In this document: positions 1 through 5,373 of the stretch, piece by piece | Numbering within the stretch: the first letter of the stretch is position 1 | How the letters are laid out: each line of letters starts with the position of its first letter | Origin: Elusimicrobiota bacterium | GTDB taxonomy: Bacteria > Elusimicrobiota > Elusimicrobia > UBA1565 > UBA9628 | Direction of reading: 5' to 3' | NCBI GenBank assembly: GCA_028717865.1 | Contig: JAQUMZ010000206.1 | Span: 1 to 5,373 of the forward strand | Length of the DNA: 5,373 bases | Notes under the pieces: model-generated | Database searches by the model: none | Told to the model about the DNA's origin: nothing | Seen by the model: the letters and a program-made list of their open reading frames with translations, nothing else | Made by a program: the position numbers and the translations under genes

Positions 1-39
1 ATCGAGCCTGGCCTGGCGCGCTAGGCGAGCGCCTCCGAC

Positions 40-1182
40 TTACTGAAGTTCCTGAAAGCGTGGCACCAGCCGTTGGTAACAGGCGAGGGTGGCGCGGAAG
101 TTGGCGTCCCAGGTGTTGCCGGCCACGGCGGCGGGGCCTTGGGCCGCCAGCCGGGCGCGCCGTTCGGGCTCCCGGGCCAGCCGGACCAGCTTCCCGGCTA
201 GTTCCTCAGCGTCCCCCCGCTCCAGGAGAAAGTCCCGGGCTTCCCCGCGCATGAGCTCCGCCGCGCCGACTCTGCGGCCCGCGACCACCGCGACCCCGCA
301 GGCCAGGGCCTCCTGCACGCTCTGACCGAACTCCTCGTAGCGCGCCGGGTGCACGTAGACGTCCAAGGCATGGAACCAGCGCGCGATGTCCGCGGTCGGG
401 GACAAGAATCGCGTCGCCTGCGCGACGCCCTCCGCCTCGGCGCGCCGCAGATACGGCGCGAGCCTCGCCTCCTTGCCGATGACCAGGGCCCGCGCCTTGA
501 CCCCGGCGCGCAGGACCCGCCTCATGGCGGCCAGGAACGTGTCGACCCCGCGCTTGACGAAATCGCCGGAGGTGATGAGTCCGAAGAGCGCCTCCTCGCC
601 GCCGACGCCGAGCTCGGCTCGGGCCGGGCCGCGCAGGATATCCCGATCCGCGGGCTGGAAGCGCCCGGGATCGTAGCCCGGGTAGATGACCTCGATCTTC
701 TCCGCGGGCACGCCGAAGCGGCCGCGAACCTCGTCGCGCATGAGCCCGGAATTGGCGATGAGCAGGCGGAACCGCCCTTCCCGCAGGATACGCTCGTGCA
801 CTCGCCCCACGCCGGAGGCCGCCGGCAGGGGCTCGCCGCGCACGGCCTCGTGGGCCGCGTGCACGCAGTTGTGCAGGCTCAGGACGTCCTGGGCGAAGTT
901 GTCTCCGTGCCCGTGCACGAGATCGAACCCCCGCCCGGCCAGGACGCGGTCGCAGATGACCGCGAAGAACCGGCGCTTGAAGGCGCTGCCCCACGGCCAG
1001 CCCGGGATCCAGCGCGTCTCGGCGCCCGCCGCGCGGATGCGGCCGCGGTCGAGCCGCTCTCCGAACACCTGCACGCGGCAGCCCAGCGCGGCCAGCCGCC
1101 GGGAATGCTCGATGATGGTCGTGGTCGTGCCGCTCAGGCCCTCGACGCGGCGGGCGGCTATGGCGACGCTCAGGCCAGCCAT
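40..1182 (-). CDS. Glycosyltransferase, GT4-type (GT-B fold)
   Basis: A 380-residue enzyme of normal length for GT4, expected to transfer a sugar from a nucleotide donor on the cytoplasmic face of the membrane. The N-terminal acceptor half has GLSGTTT (15-21) and DLVHGHGDN (87-95). It also carries IANSGLMRDEV (142-152) and VIYPGYDPGRF (165-175), the usual hinge region. The donor half has a glycine-lysine type motif, SGDFVKRG (205-212), and then HALDVYVHPARYEEFG (271-286). The EX7E pair is Glu283 and Glu291 in YEEFGQSVQEALACG. There is no membrane anchor. The ATG at 1182 is chosen because the family begins with MAGLSVAIAARR and because it overlaps the asnB end by 13 bases. The longer upstream frame is not homologous-looking. 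The ribosome binding site is weak (ACGAGCG), so coupling to asnB is likely. The donor and acceptor sugars cannot be told from sequence. Confidence 0.94.
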   Translation of the reverse strand: MAGLSVAIAARRVEGLSGTTTTIIEHSRRLAALGCRVQVFGERLDRGRIRAAGAETRWIPGWPWGSAFKRRFFAVICDRVLAGRGFDLVHGHGDNFAQDVLSLHNCVHAAHEAVRGEPLPAASGVGRVHERILREGRFRLLIANSGLMRDEVRGRFGVPAEKIEVIYPGYDPGRFQPADRDILRGPARAELGVGGEEALFGLITSGDFVKRGVDTFLAAMRRVLRAGVKARALVIGKEARLAPYLRRAEAEGVAQATRFLSPTADIARWFHALDVYVHPARYEEFGQSVQEALACGVAVVAGRRVGAAELMRGEARDFLLERGDAEELAGKLVRLAREPERRARLAAQGPAAVAGNTWDANFRATLACYQRLVPRFQELQ

Positions 1183-3077
1183 CGCTCGTACCAGCGGGCC
1201 AGGGAATAGAGCGTCCACAAACGAGGGGCGTGGTCGGCGAGTCCGGAACGATGCTCCCGCAGCAACGCCCGGCAGAACCTGCGGTCGATCCAGCCGTCGG
1301 AAAAGATGCGGCTGGAGGCGAAGACATCCTCCACCGAAGCGGCCAGGGGGCCCCGCAGCCACTCCTTGAAGGGAAAGGAGAACCCCATCTTGGGCCGGTC
1401 TACGATCTCCGGGCCCAGGCGCGCGCGGGCTAGATCCTTGAGCAGGCCCTTGAGCCGGCGCCCCGGGATCTTGATCGCCTCGGGCAGGGAAAAAGCCAAT
1501 TCCACGAGCTCGTGGTCCAGGAACGGCGCGCGCGCCTCCAGGGAGTGGCGCATGCAGACGCGGTCGACGCGGTGCAGGAGGATTTCCCCCATCTTCGCGT
1601 GGAACTCGATGAAGCTCACCAGGCCCGCGAGGTCCGAGGGGCGGACGGATTCCTGGGCGTGGCGGCGGTAGAGCCCGGCGATGAACTCCCCCGCCGGGTC
1701 GTGGTCGCTCTGGAGCAGGGACGGCCCGGCCACGTGCAGACGCTGGGTGGCGGGAAACCCTATGGAGCTTCCCCAATAGACGGGCCGGTCCTGCGCCGCG
1801 CGGCGCAGCAGGTCGAAGCGGCGATGCCCGCGGCGCGTGCGGGCGTAGATCGGGCGGCCCAGCGCGTAGGCCAGGCGCGCCAGGACCTTCCAATGGGCGC
1901 GGGAGAAGCGCTCCAGCTGCTCGAGACCCTTGAGCATCACGTCGTAGCCGAAGAACAGCTCGTCGGCCCCCTCTCCCAGCAGGACCACCTTGAAGCCGTC
2001 GGCGCGCGCCCGGCGCGCCAGGAAATGCAGGGGCACCCAGACCCAGTCCGAGACGGGGTCGTCGAGGACCAGGCCGTCGTCCTGCAGCGCGGAAAGGACC
2101 TCGCCCGAGCCGATCCGGACCTCGCGGTGGTCGACGGGATAGCGGCGCGCCGTCAGCCGGGCGGCCTCGAATTCGTTGTAGTCCGGCATGTCCGTGTAGC
2201 CGACGGTGTAGGCCGCCAGGCCCGAGGCGCCCGCGGCCGCCAGACGGTCCACGATGAGCCCCGAGTCCACGCCGCCGCTCAGGAACACGCAGACCGGGAC
2301 GTCGCTGACCAGGCGCCGCCGCACCGCGACGTCCAGGGCGTGCTCGACCGCCTCGCCTGCCTCGGCGCGCGAGCGCCGCGACGTCTGCGCCAGCGGCGTC
2401 CAGTAACGCTGCACGCGCGGCTCGCCCCCCGAAAATTCCAGGTAGCAGGCCGGGGGCACCTTATGGACGCCCTCCACCAAGGTCAGGGGCGAGGGCGAGA
2501 ACTTAAGCGCCAGATACGCGTCGAGGCCCCGGGGGCTGATGCGGCGCGAGCCGGGCCAAAGCTCGAAGAGTCCGGCCAACTCGGAGCAGAAGCAGATCGC
2601 GCCCTCGTGGGCGGCCCAATACAGGGGCTTCTTGCCCGCCCGGTCCCGGACCAGGAAAAAGCGCCGCGCGCGTTCGTCGCGCAGGCCGAAGGCGAACATC
2701 CCCGCGCAGCGCCGCAACAGCCCGTCTAGCCCCCAGCGCCGGTAGCCGGCGATGAGGACCTCGGTGTCGCTGGAGGTGCAAAACGCCTCGCCGCCGGCCG
2801 AAAGCTCCGCGCGCAGCTCGGCGAAGTTGTATATCTCGCCGTTGTAGGTGAGCAAAACCGAGCCGTCCGGCGCGGCCATGGGCTGGTTGGCCCGGGCGTC
2901 CAGATCGAGGATGGAAAGCCGGCGGTGCCCCAGCAGGGCGTCGCCGCGCGCGGCGAATCCCCAGGCGTCGGGGCCGCGATGGGCCACGGCCGCGGCGCCG
3001 CGCTCCAGGCGCGGACGCCAGAAGCCCTCGTCCAAGCGCGAGCCGTCCTTCGAGAAGACGCCGAGTATGCCGCACAT
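1170..3077 (-). CDS. asnB: Asparagine synthetase, glutamine-hydrolysing (AsnB-type amidotransferase)
   Basis: A 635-residue, two-domain cytoplasmic enzyme. The N-terminal class II glutaminase domain (about 1-190) starts with Cys2, the nucleophile once Met1 is removed. It shows HRGPD (33-37), RLSILD (53-58), NGEIYN (79-84), TSSDTE (101-106) and RDRAGKKPL (144-152). The synthetase domain has the ATP-binding PP-loop SGGVDSG (267-273), LLGEGADELFFGY (366-378), SLEARAPFLD (512-521) and RPKMGF (561-566). All catalytic marks are present, so it should hydrolyse glutamine and amidate a carboxylate through an acyl-AMP. Classic AsnB makes asparagine, but enzymes of this length are common in surface polysaccharide clusters, where the acceptor is often unproven. 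The start is certain because Cys2 must follow Met1, so the longer in-frame extension is false. The start shares one base with the kinase stop, and the end overlaps the glycosyltransferase by 13 bases. Confidence 0.96.
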   Translation of the reverse strand: MCGILGVFSKDGSRLDEGFWRPRLERGAAAVAHRGPDAWGFAARGDALLGHRRLSILDLDARANQPMAAPDGSVLLTYNGEIYNFAELRAELSAGGEAFCTSSDTEVLIAGYRRWGLDGLLRRCAGMFAFGLRDERARRFFLVRDRAGKKPLYWAAHEGAICFCSELAGLFELWPGSRRISPRGLDAYLALKFSPSPLTLVEGVHKVPPACYLEFSGGEPRVQRYWTPLAQTSRRSRAEAGEAVEHALDVAVRRRLVSDVPVCVFLSGGVDSGLIVDRLAAAGASGLAAYTVGYTDMPDYNEFEAARLTARRYPVDHREVRIGSGEVLSALQDDGLVLDDPVSDWVWVPLHFLARRARADGFKVVLLGEGADELFFGYDVMLKGLEQLERFSRAHWKVLARLAYALGRPIYARTRRGHRRFDLLRRAAQDRPVYWGSSIGFPATQRLHVAGPSLLQSDHDPAGEFIAGLYRRHAQESVRPSDLAGLVSFIEFHAKMGEILLHRVDRVCMRHSLEARAPFLDHELVELAFSLPEAIKIPGRRLKGLLKDLARARLGPEIVDRPKMGFSFPFKEWLRGPLAASVEDVFASSRIFSDGWIDRRFCRALLREHRSGLADHAPRLWTLYSLARWYERWLA

Positions 3078-3667
3078 CAGCGCGCCCCCAAGGCCAGCAT
3101 GGCCGCGGCGGCCGCCACGGGCAGCCATAGATTGTCGTTGCACAGGGGCGCGGTCGGCATGAGCTCCGCGGCGGCCGCCGCCAGGGCGCCGCCCGCGGCC
3201 GCCGCGGGCGGCGCGCCGAAGGCCAGGCACGCGGCCAGGCAGACCAAGAAGCAGGCCAGGCTGCCCTCGACGGATTTCGCGCCGCCCAGGACCCGATGGC
3301 GGCCCCAGGCCTTGCCCGCCAGGGCCGCGGCCGCGTCGCCCAGGGCCAGGCAAACGAACGCGGCGCCGGCCACGTTCGGCCGCTCTCCCGCCAGCCAAAC
3401 CACGACCCAGGCCCCGGCCGCGCCGTAAAATATGGAGGAAAATTCCCGCCGTTCGGGCTCCCGGATCATGCCGCCGAAGACCGCGAAGACCAGCCGGCTG
3501 CAGCGTTCAAAACGCAGGCGGACGAGCTCCCCGATCGTCACCAGGGCCAGCCAGACCCCGAACCAAAGGAGCGTACGGCGCCGGCCGGCCCAAAGGTAGA
3601 AGCCCCAGTAGGACAGGATCAACAGGTGGAACGCCTTGCGTCCCAGCTCCCGGCGCAAGCCGGTCAT
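3077..3667 (-). CDS. Dolichol/phytol/polyprenol kinase family membrane protein
   Basis: A 196-residue membrane protein of the SEC59/DGK1/VTE5-like family, related to CDP-diacylglycerol synthases. These are CTP-dependent kinases of isoprenoid or lipid alcohols in the membrane. Visible family marks are the N-terminal GRKAFHL (9-15), Gly110-Asp111 at the end of a hydrophobic stretch, then AGKAWGRHRV and KSVEGS (131-136). Glu168 and NDNLWLP (177-183) follow near the C-terminus. Four to six membrane segments are likely, and the length is normal for the bacterial form. The last third is extremely Ala-rich. The ATG at 3667 overlaps the previous stop as ATGA and has a purine-rich stretch (GGAAAGGG) upstream. 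The stop shares one base with the asnB start (TGATG). Next to an amidotransferase and a glycosyltransferase, a role in making or recycling a polyprenyl-phosphate carrier is reasonable but inferred. The substrate cannot be read from sequence. Confidence 0.85.
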   Translation of the reverse strand: MTGLRRELGRKAFHLLILSYWGFYLWAGRRRTLLWFGVWLALVTIGELVRLRFERCSRLVFAVFGGMIREPERREFSSIFYGAAGAWVVVWLAGERPNVAGAAFVCLALGDAAAALAGKAWGRHRVLGGAKSVEGSLACFLVCLAACLAFGAPPAAAAGGALAAAAAELMPTAPLCNDNLWLPVAAAAAMLALGAR

Positions 3668-4377
3668 GCGGGATAACCCTTTCCGATCGGCCCGAGCAGG
3701 GCCTTGAGCCAGCCGTAATTCCAAAGCCAGAAGCCGGCCGAAAGCCGGGCCACCTGGCTCAACGAGGCCCAGAGTCCGACGGACCGGGGGAAGAACGCCT
3801 TGGCCAGGAACATCAGGACGAACCCGTTGGACAGGCCGATGACGGCCAGGGAAAAAAGCCTGCCTCCGGCGCAGGCGAGATCCGGCTGTCGGCGCCCCCA
3901 CAGGCATTCCGCGGTCATGAGCCAATGCCCCGAGAGCGTAAGTCCCAGCAGGAAGAGAAAGGCGCCAAGCTCCGCGTGGGGCCGAACCCACAGCAGGAGC
4001 CGGAAGCCCGCGATGACCAGCAGGGCGTAGAGGGGCAGGCAGTACGGCGCCAGGCATACGAAGACGCCGCCGCGAGACAGATCCACGTGCCCCCCCTCGG
4101 CGCCGACTTTCAGCGCGTGGACCCGCCCCCCCAAGGCCCAGGCGGCCAGGGCATGGGTCAGCTCATGCCCCAGGACGTAAACGAAGCGCGCGGCCTGGGT
4201 CCAGCCCCGCCGCGGCGCGGCCACGCCCAGGAGCCACAAGCCCAAGCCGCAGAGCGCCCCGACCGCGAAAGGCCAGGCGTGCCTTTGCCAGGCCAGCGCC
4301 GCCAGCATCCGCACGGCGGCCGCCGCGGTCAGGACCGCCGTCGGCAGCAAGGCCAGGCCCACGACGAGTCGGATCAT
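3664..4377 (-). CDS. Multi-pass membrane protein with HExxH motif, M50-like metallopeptidase
   Basis: A 237-residue, strongly hydrophobic protein with roughly six membrane segments: near 3-29, 36-53, 64-82, 105-131, 136-152 and 174-196. The motif GHELTH (70-75) lies in the third segment, giving zinc ligands His71 and His75 and catalytic Glu72. It is followed by ALGGRVHALKV and GGHVDLSRG (95-103), as in M50-type intramembrane metalloproteases. The classic NPDG motif of site-2 proteases is absent. QPDL (164-167) follows a membrane segment, and its Asp166 is my candidate for the third zinc ligand. No PDZ or CBS domain is present. By family knowledge such proteins cut membrane-embedded substrates, but the substrate here is unknown and peptidase activity is not shown. 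The stop overlaps the next start as ATGA, so the two genes are translationally coupled. An inactive or divergent member remains possible. Confidence 0.8.
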   Translation of the reverse strand: MIRLVVGLALLPTAVLTAAAAVRMLAALAWQRHAWPFAVGALCGLGLWLLGVAAPRRGWTQAARFVYVLGHELTHALAAWALGGRVHALKVGAEGGHVDLSRGGVFVCLAPYCLPLYALLVIAGFRLLLWVRPHAELGAFLFLLGLTLSGHWLMTAECLWGRRQPDLACAGGRLFSLAVIGLSNGFVLMFLAKAFFPRSVGLWASLSQVARLSAGFWLWNYGWLKALLGPIGKGYPA

Positions 4378-4381
4378 GCCG

Positions 4382-4385
4382 TCCT
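4382..4385 (-). promoter_or_regulatory. Short Shine-Dalgarno site for the M50-like gene
   Basis: AGGA on the minus strand overlaps the TAG stop of the preceding gene and stands four bases ahead of the ATG at 4377. The site is short and close, but it supports that start and suggests terminating ribosomes re-initiate there. Confidence 0.4.
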
Positions 4386-4848
4386 ATTCCAGCATGTAAT
4401 CTTGGTAGGGGATTTTTTTCGCTTCGAGCTCGCGTTTCCAGAGTCCCTTGGCCAGGGGCAGCTTGGCCCGCGCCAGCACGACCCAGCGGCTTTCCGGGGG
4501 GGAGAAGAGCTCGCCGACGGTCCGGAACCAGACGCAGGCGTATTTCAGCGAGCTTTCCCGGAAGGCCTCGTCGCGCTCGAAGCGCGCCAGCTCCAGGCGC
4601 TGCTTCAGCTCGGCCTCGTCGATGCGGCCGGCCGAGAACTCGGCGCGCAGGCGCCCTTCCTTCTCGGCCAGAAGGCGGTCGAGCGCGGCGGCCTTGAGCT
4701 CGGGCCGGCGGGCCCACTCGAGGTGCTTCTCGCCCTCCAGATAAGCCGAGCGCGCCCGCAGCCAGAGATCGGCGTAGGCGACGGCGTAGACGCAGAGGCC
4801 GCAGGCCAGGATGGCGCCGAGGACGGCCTTGACCCTAGAGGATGCCAC
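4384..4848 (-). CDS. Hypothetical membrane-anchored protein with a charged helical region
   Basis: I do not recognise this 154-residue protein. Residues about 7-28 form one hydrophobic segment (VLGAILACGLCVYAVAYA), best read as an uncleaved membrane anchor. Residues about 36-98 are dense in Glu, Lys, Arg, Leu and Ala and look like a long helix or short coiled coil. The C-terminal third, about 100-154, has aromatic and proline-bearing stretches (CVWFRTVGELFSPPESRW and KKIPYQDYMLE) that look like a conserved functional end. The start codon is GTG, overlapping the receiver gene by 14 bases with no clear Shine-Dalgarno site, so translation probably depends on coupling. No downstream ATG or GTG would keep the membrane segment. 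The stop lies six bases before the next gene. The composition matches its neighbours, so it is probably a real resident gene of the operon. Confidence 0.8.
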   Translation of the reverse strand: MASSRVKAVLGAILACGLCVYAVAYADLWLRARSAYLEGEKHLEWARRPELKAAALDRLLAEKEGRLRAEFSAGRIDEAELKQRLELARFERDEAFRESSLKYACVWFRTVGELFSPPESRWVVLARAKLPLAKGLWKRELEAKKIPYQDYMLE

Positions 4849-5317
4849 CGCTGAGCGGCCCGCGCTCCGACCCCGGAGCTCGGTTGATCTCCGGCGGCCG
4901 CGTCTTGAGGATGTTGTGGATCTGGGACACCAAGGCCGCGGGCCGCAGCGGCTTGACCAGGAAGTCCTTCACGTTGGATTCAAGGCGCACCAGCTCGATC
5001 TGCTTGCGATCGAGCTGGCGCCCGGTGACGACCAGGATGGGGATGTTCCCGTTGCCGGTGGCCTGCAGCTCGCGCAAAACCTCGTAGCCGCCCTTGCCGG
5101 GCAGCATGAAGTCCAGCACCACGAGATCGGGCAGGAGCGCCGAGACCTTGCGCAGGGCCTCCAGGCCGTCCGCGGCGCGGTCCGCGCGGAAGCCTTCCTT
5201 GCGCACGACGTGCTCGAGCAAATCGAGCAGGCTTTCGTCGTCGTCGACCAGGAGGATGAGCTTCTCCTTGGGATCGGCGAGCTCGGGCTCGGGCAGGCCG
5301 GCCTCGGCTTCGGACAT
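4835..5317 (-). CDS. Stand-alone response regulator receiver protein (CheY-like, no output domain)
   Basis: A 160-residue protein with one REC domain spanning about residues 19-138. The acidic cluster DDD (25-27) would bind Mg2+. Asp69 in the LVVLDFMLPG stretch is the predicted phosphoacceptor, Thr98 in VVTGR is the switch Thr/Ser, and Lys122 in VKP is the invariant lysine. By family knowledge it would accept a phosphoryl group from a histidine kinase in the cytoplasm and signal through protein contacts. It has an acidic, Pro-rich N-terminal extension of about 18 residues and a C-terminal tail of about 22 residues rich in Pro, Gly and Arg. Neither is a DNA-binding or enzymatic domain. No histidine kinase is in the window. 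The ATG is chosen for its GGAGG site and for the TAA directly before it. The stop overlaps the next gene by 14 bases. The domain call is near certain; its partner and output are unknown. Confidence 0.93.
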   Translation of the reverse strand: MSEAEAGLPEPELADPKEKLILLVDDDESLLDLLEHVVRKEGFRADRAADGLEALRKVSALLPDLVVLDFMLPGKGGYEVLRELQATGNGNIPILVVTGRQLDRKQIELVRLESNVKDFLVKPLRPAALVSQIHNILKTRPPEINRAPGSERGPLSGGIL

Positions 5318-5373
5318 TTAATCGCCTCCCTCGGGAGTCCCGAGCTCGGAGGTCCCGAGTTCGGGGGGGCGGG
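5318..5373 (-). CDS. C-terminal tail of an upstream gene (partial, cut by window edge)
   Basis: A reading frame open to the right edge of the window gives about 18 residues. It ends in ELGTSELGTPEGGD and a TAA stop that directly abuts the ATG of the receiver gene (TAAATG). The tail is rich in Pro, Gly, Glu and Thr and carries the pentapeptide ELGT(S/P) twice, so it would be a flexible, disordered C-terminus. No domain is visible and no function can be assigned. It is called a gene end because all the other junctions here are equally tight, and because the nucleotide repeat period of 15 keeps this frame. The open stretch is short, so chance is a real alternative; in that case this is simply the leader of the receiver gene. 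Confidence 0.45.
   Translation of the reverse strand, partial: RPPELGTSELGTPEGGD
5325..5329 (-). promoter_or_regulatory. Shine-Dalgarno site of the receiver gene
   Basis: GGAGG on the minus strand lies seven bases ahead of the ATG at 5317, an ideal spacing. It is the best ribosome binding site in the window and fixes the receiver start. It sits inside the last codons of the probable upstream gene. Confidence 0.7.
5330..5359. repeat. Two tandem 15-bp units, each nearly palindromic
   Basis: On the plus strand, ctcgggagtcccgag (5330-5344) is followed at once by ctcggaggtcccgag (5345-5359), with 13 of 15 bases identical. A degraded third start (ttcggg) follows at 5360. The first unit is a perfect inverted repeat with 7-bp arms and a 1-base centre; the second has imperfect arms. 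The unit is five codons long and reads E-L-G-T-S/P in the minus-strand frame that ends at 5318. It may be only a protein-level repeat, or it may fold into small hairpins in the mRNA just ahead of the receiver gene's ribosome binding site. Confidence 0.7.

Noticed and set aside
18..32. Small inverted repeat gcgct/agcgc just after the glycosyltransferase stop, considered as a terminator
   Set aside because: Only five base pairs with no following U-tract on the transcribed strand, so it falls short of a supported rho-independent terminator.
1..39. Possible start of a next gene, because GGAGG occurs at 33-37 on the minus strand
   Set aside because: No ATG, GTG or TTG follows at a usable spacing before the window ends.
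349..1209. A 286-codon plus-strand frame opposite the glycosyltransferase
   Set aside because: Antisense to a clear GT4 enzyme, no domain, and composition typical of a GC-driven shadow frame.
1183..1893. N-terminal extension of the glycosyltransferase frame to a farther start
   Set aside because: The extra residues are Pro/Arg/Gly noise lying within the asnB coding region. The family N-terminus begins at the ATG at 1182.
1512..2729. A 405-codon open frame on the plus strand opposite asnB
   Set aside because: It runs antisense to a fully motif-confirmed enzyme. Its translation is Arg/Ala/Gly/Gln-rich without domains, which is expected in a high-GC genome where antisense frames rarely meet stops.
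3078..3398. N-terminal extension of the asnB frame upstream of MCGI
   Set aside because: Class II glutaminase needs Cys at position 2 after Met removal, and the extension overlaps the kinase gene with Gly/Arg noise.
3668..4057. N-terminal extension of the polyprenol-kinase frame
   Set aside because: It overlaps the M50-like gene, lacks membrane segments and family similarity, and the ATGA junction gives a natural start at 3667.
4413..4419. A run of seven A on the minus strand near the end of the unknown gene, a possible slippage site
   Set aside because: The run sits in AAA AAA ATC and does not form a proper X XXY YYZ heptamer in frame. One shift direction soon hits a stop; the other enters a long frame whose translation is noise.
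3925..4854. A 309-codon plus-strand frame opposite the M50-like and unknown genes
   Set aside because: Low-complexity Gln/Gly/Arg/Pro translation with no recognisable motif. The minus-strand genes have clear membrane segments, HELTH and coupled starts, so this is a shadow.

Overview
The window is a very G+C-rich (roughly 70% by eye), fully packed stretch of bacterial chromosome. Every convincing gene lies on the minus strand, so it is transcribed from the right edge to the left edge. The codon use (GCC, CGC, GGC, CTG dominated) and the gene types suit a high-GC Gram-negative-like lineage, such as an elusimicrobial or deltaproteobacterial genome. The sequence contains no marker gene, so this placement is only a guess. 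I see no RNA genes, mobile elements, CRISPR arrays or phage genes.

In transcription order (right to left) the layout is as follows. (1) 5318-5373 is the probable C-terminal tail of an upstream gene, carrying a short in-frame tandem repeat. (2) 4835-5317 is a stand-alone CheY-like receiver protein with a good ribosome binding site. (3) 4384-4848 is an unrecognised 154-residue protein with one N-terminal membrane helix and a charged helical region. (4) 3664-4377 is a multi-pass membrane protein with an HELTH zinc-metallopeptidase motif, M50-like. (5) 3077-3667 is a small membrane protein of the dolichol/phytol/polyprenol kinase family. (6) 1170-3077 is a glutamine-hydrolysing asparagine synthetase (AsnB-type amidotransferase). 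(7) 40-1182 is a GT4-type glycosyltransferase. Positions 1-39 are the start of the next intergenic or gene region and hold nothing I can name.

The junctions are extremely tight: a TAA abutting an ATG, a 14-base overlap, a 6-base gap, an ATGA overlap, a TGATG overlap and a 13-base overlap. This strongly suggests one translationally coupled operon with no internal promoter or terminator. The last two enzymes resemble pairs found in cell-surface polysaccharide clusters (amidotransferase plus glycosyltransferase). The polyprenol-kinase-like protein could supply or recycle a lipid carrier. The membrane metalloprotease, the receiver protein and the unknown membrane-anchored protein could be regulatory or envelope-maintenance partners. 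That combined role is inference; each family call rests on motifs read directly in the sequence.
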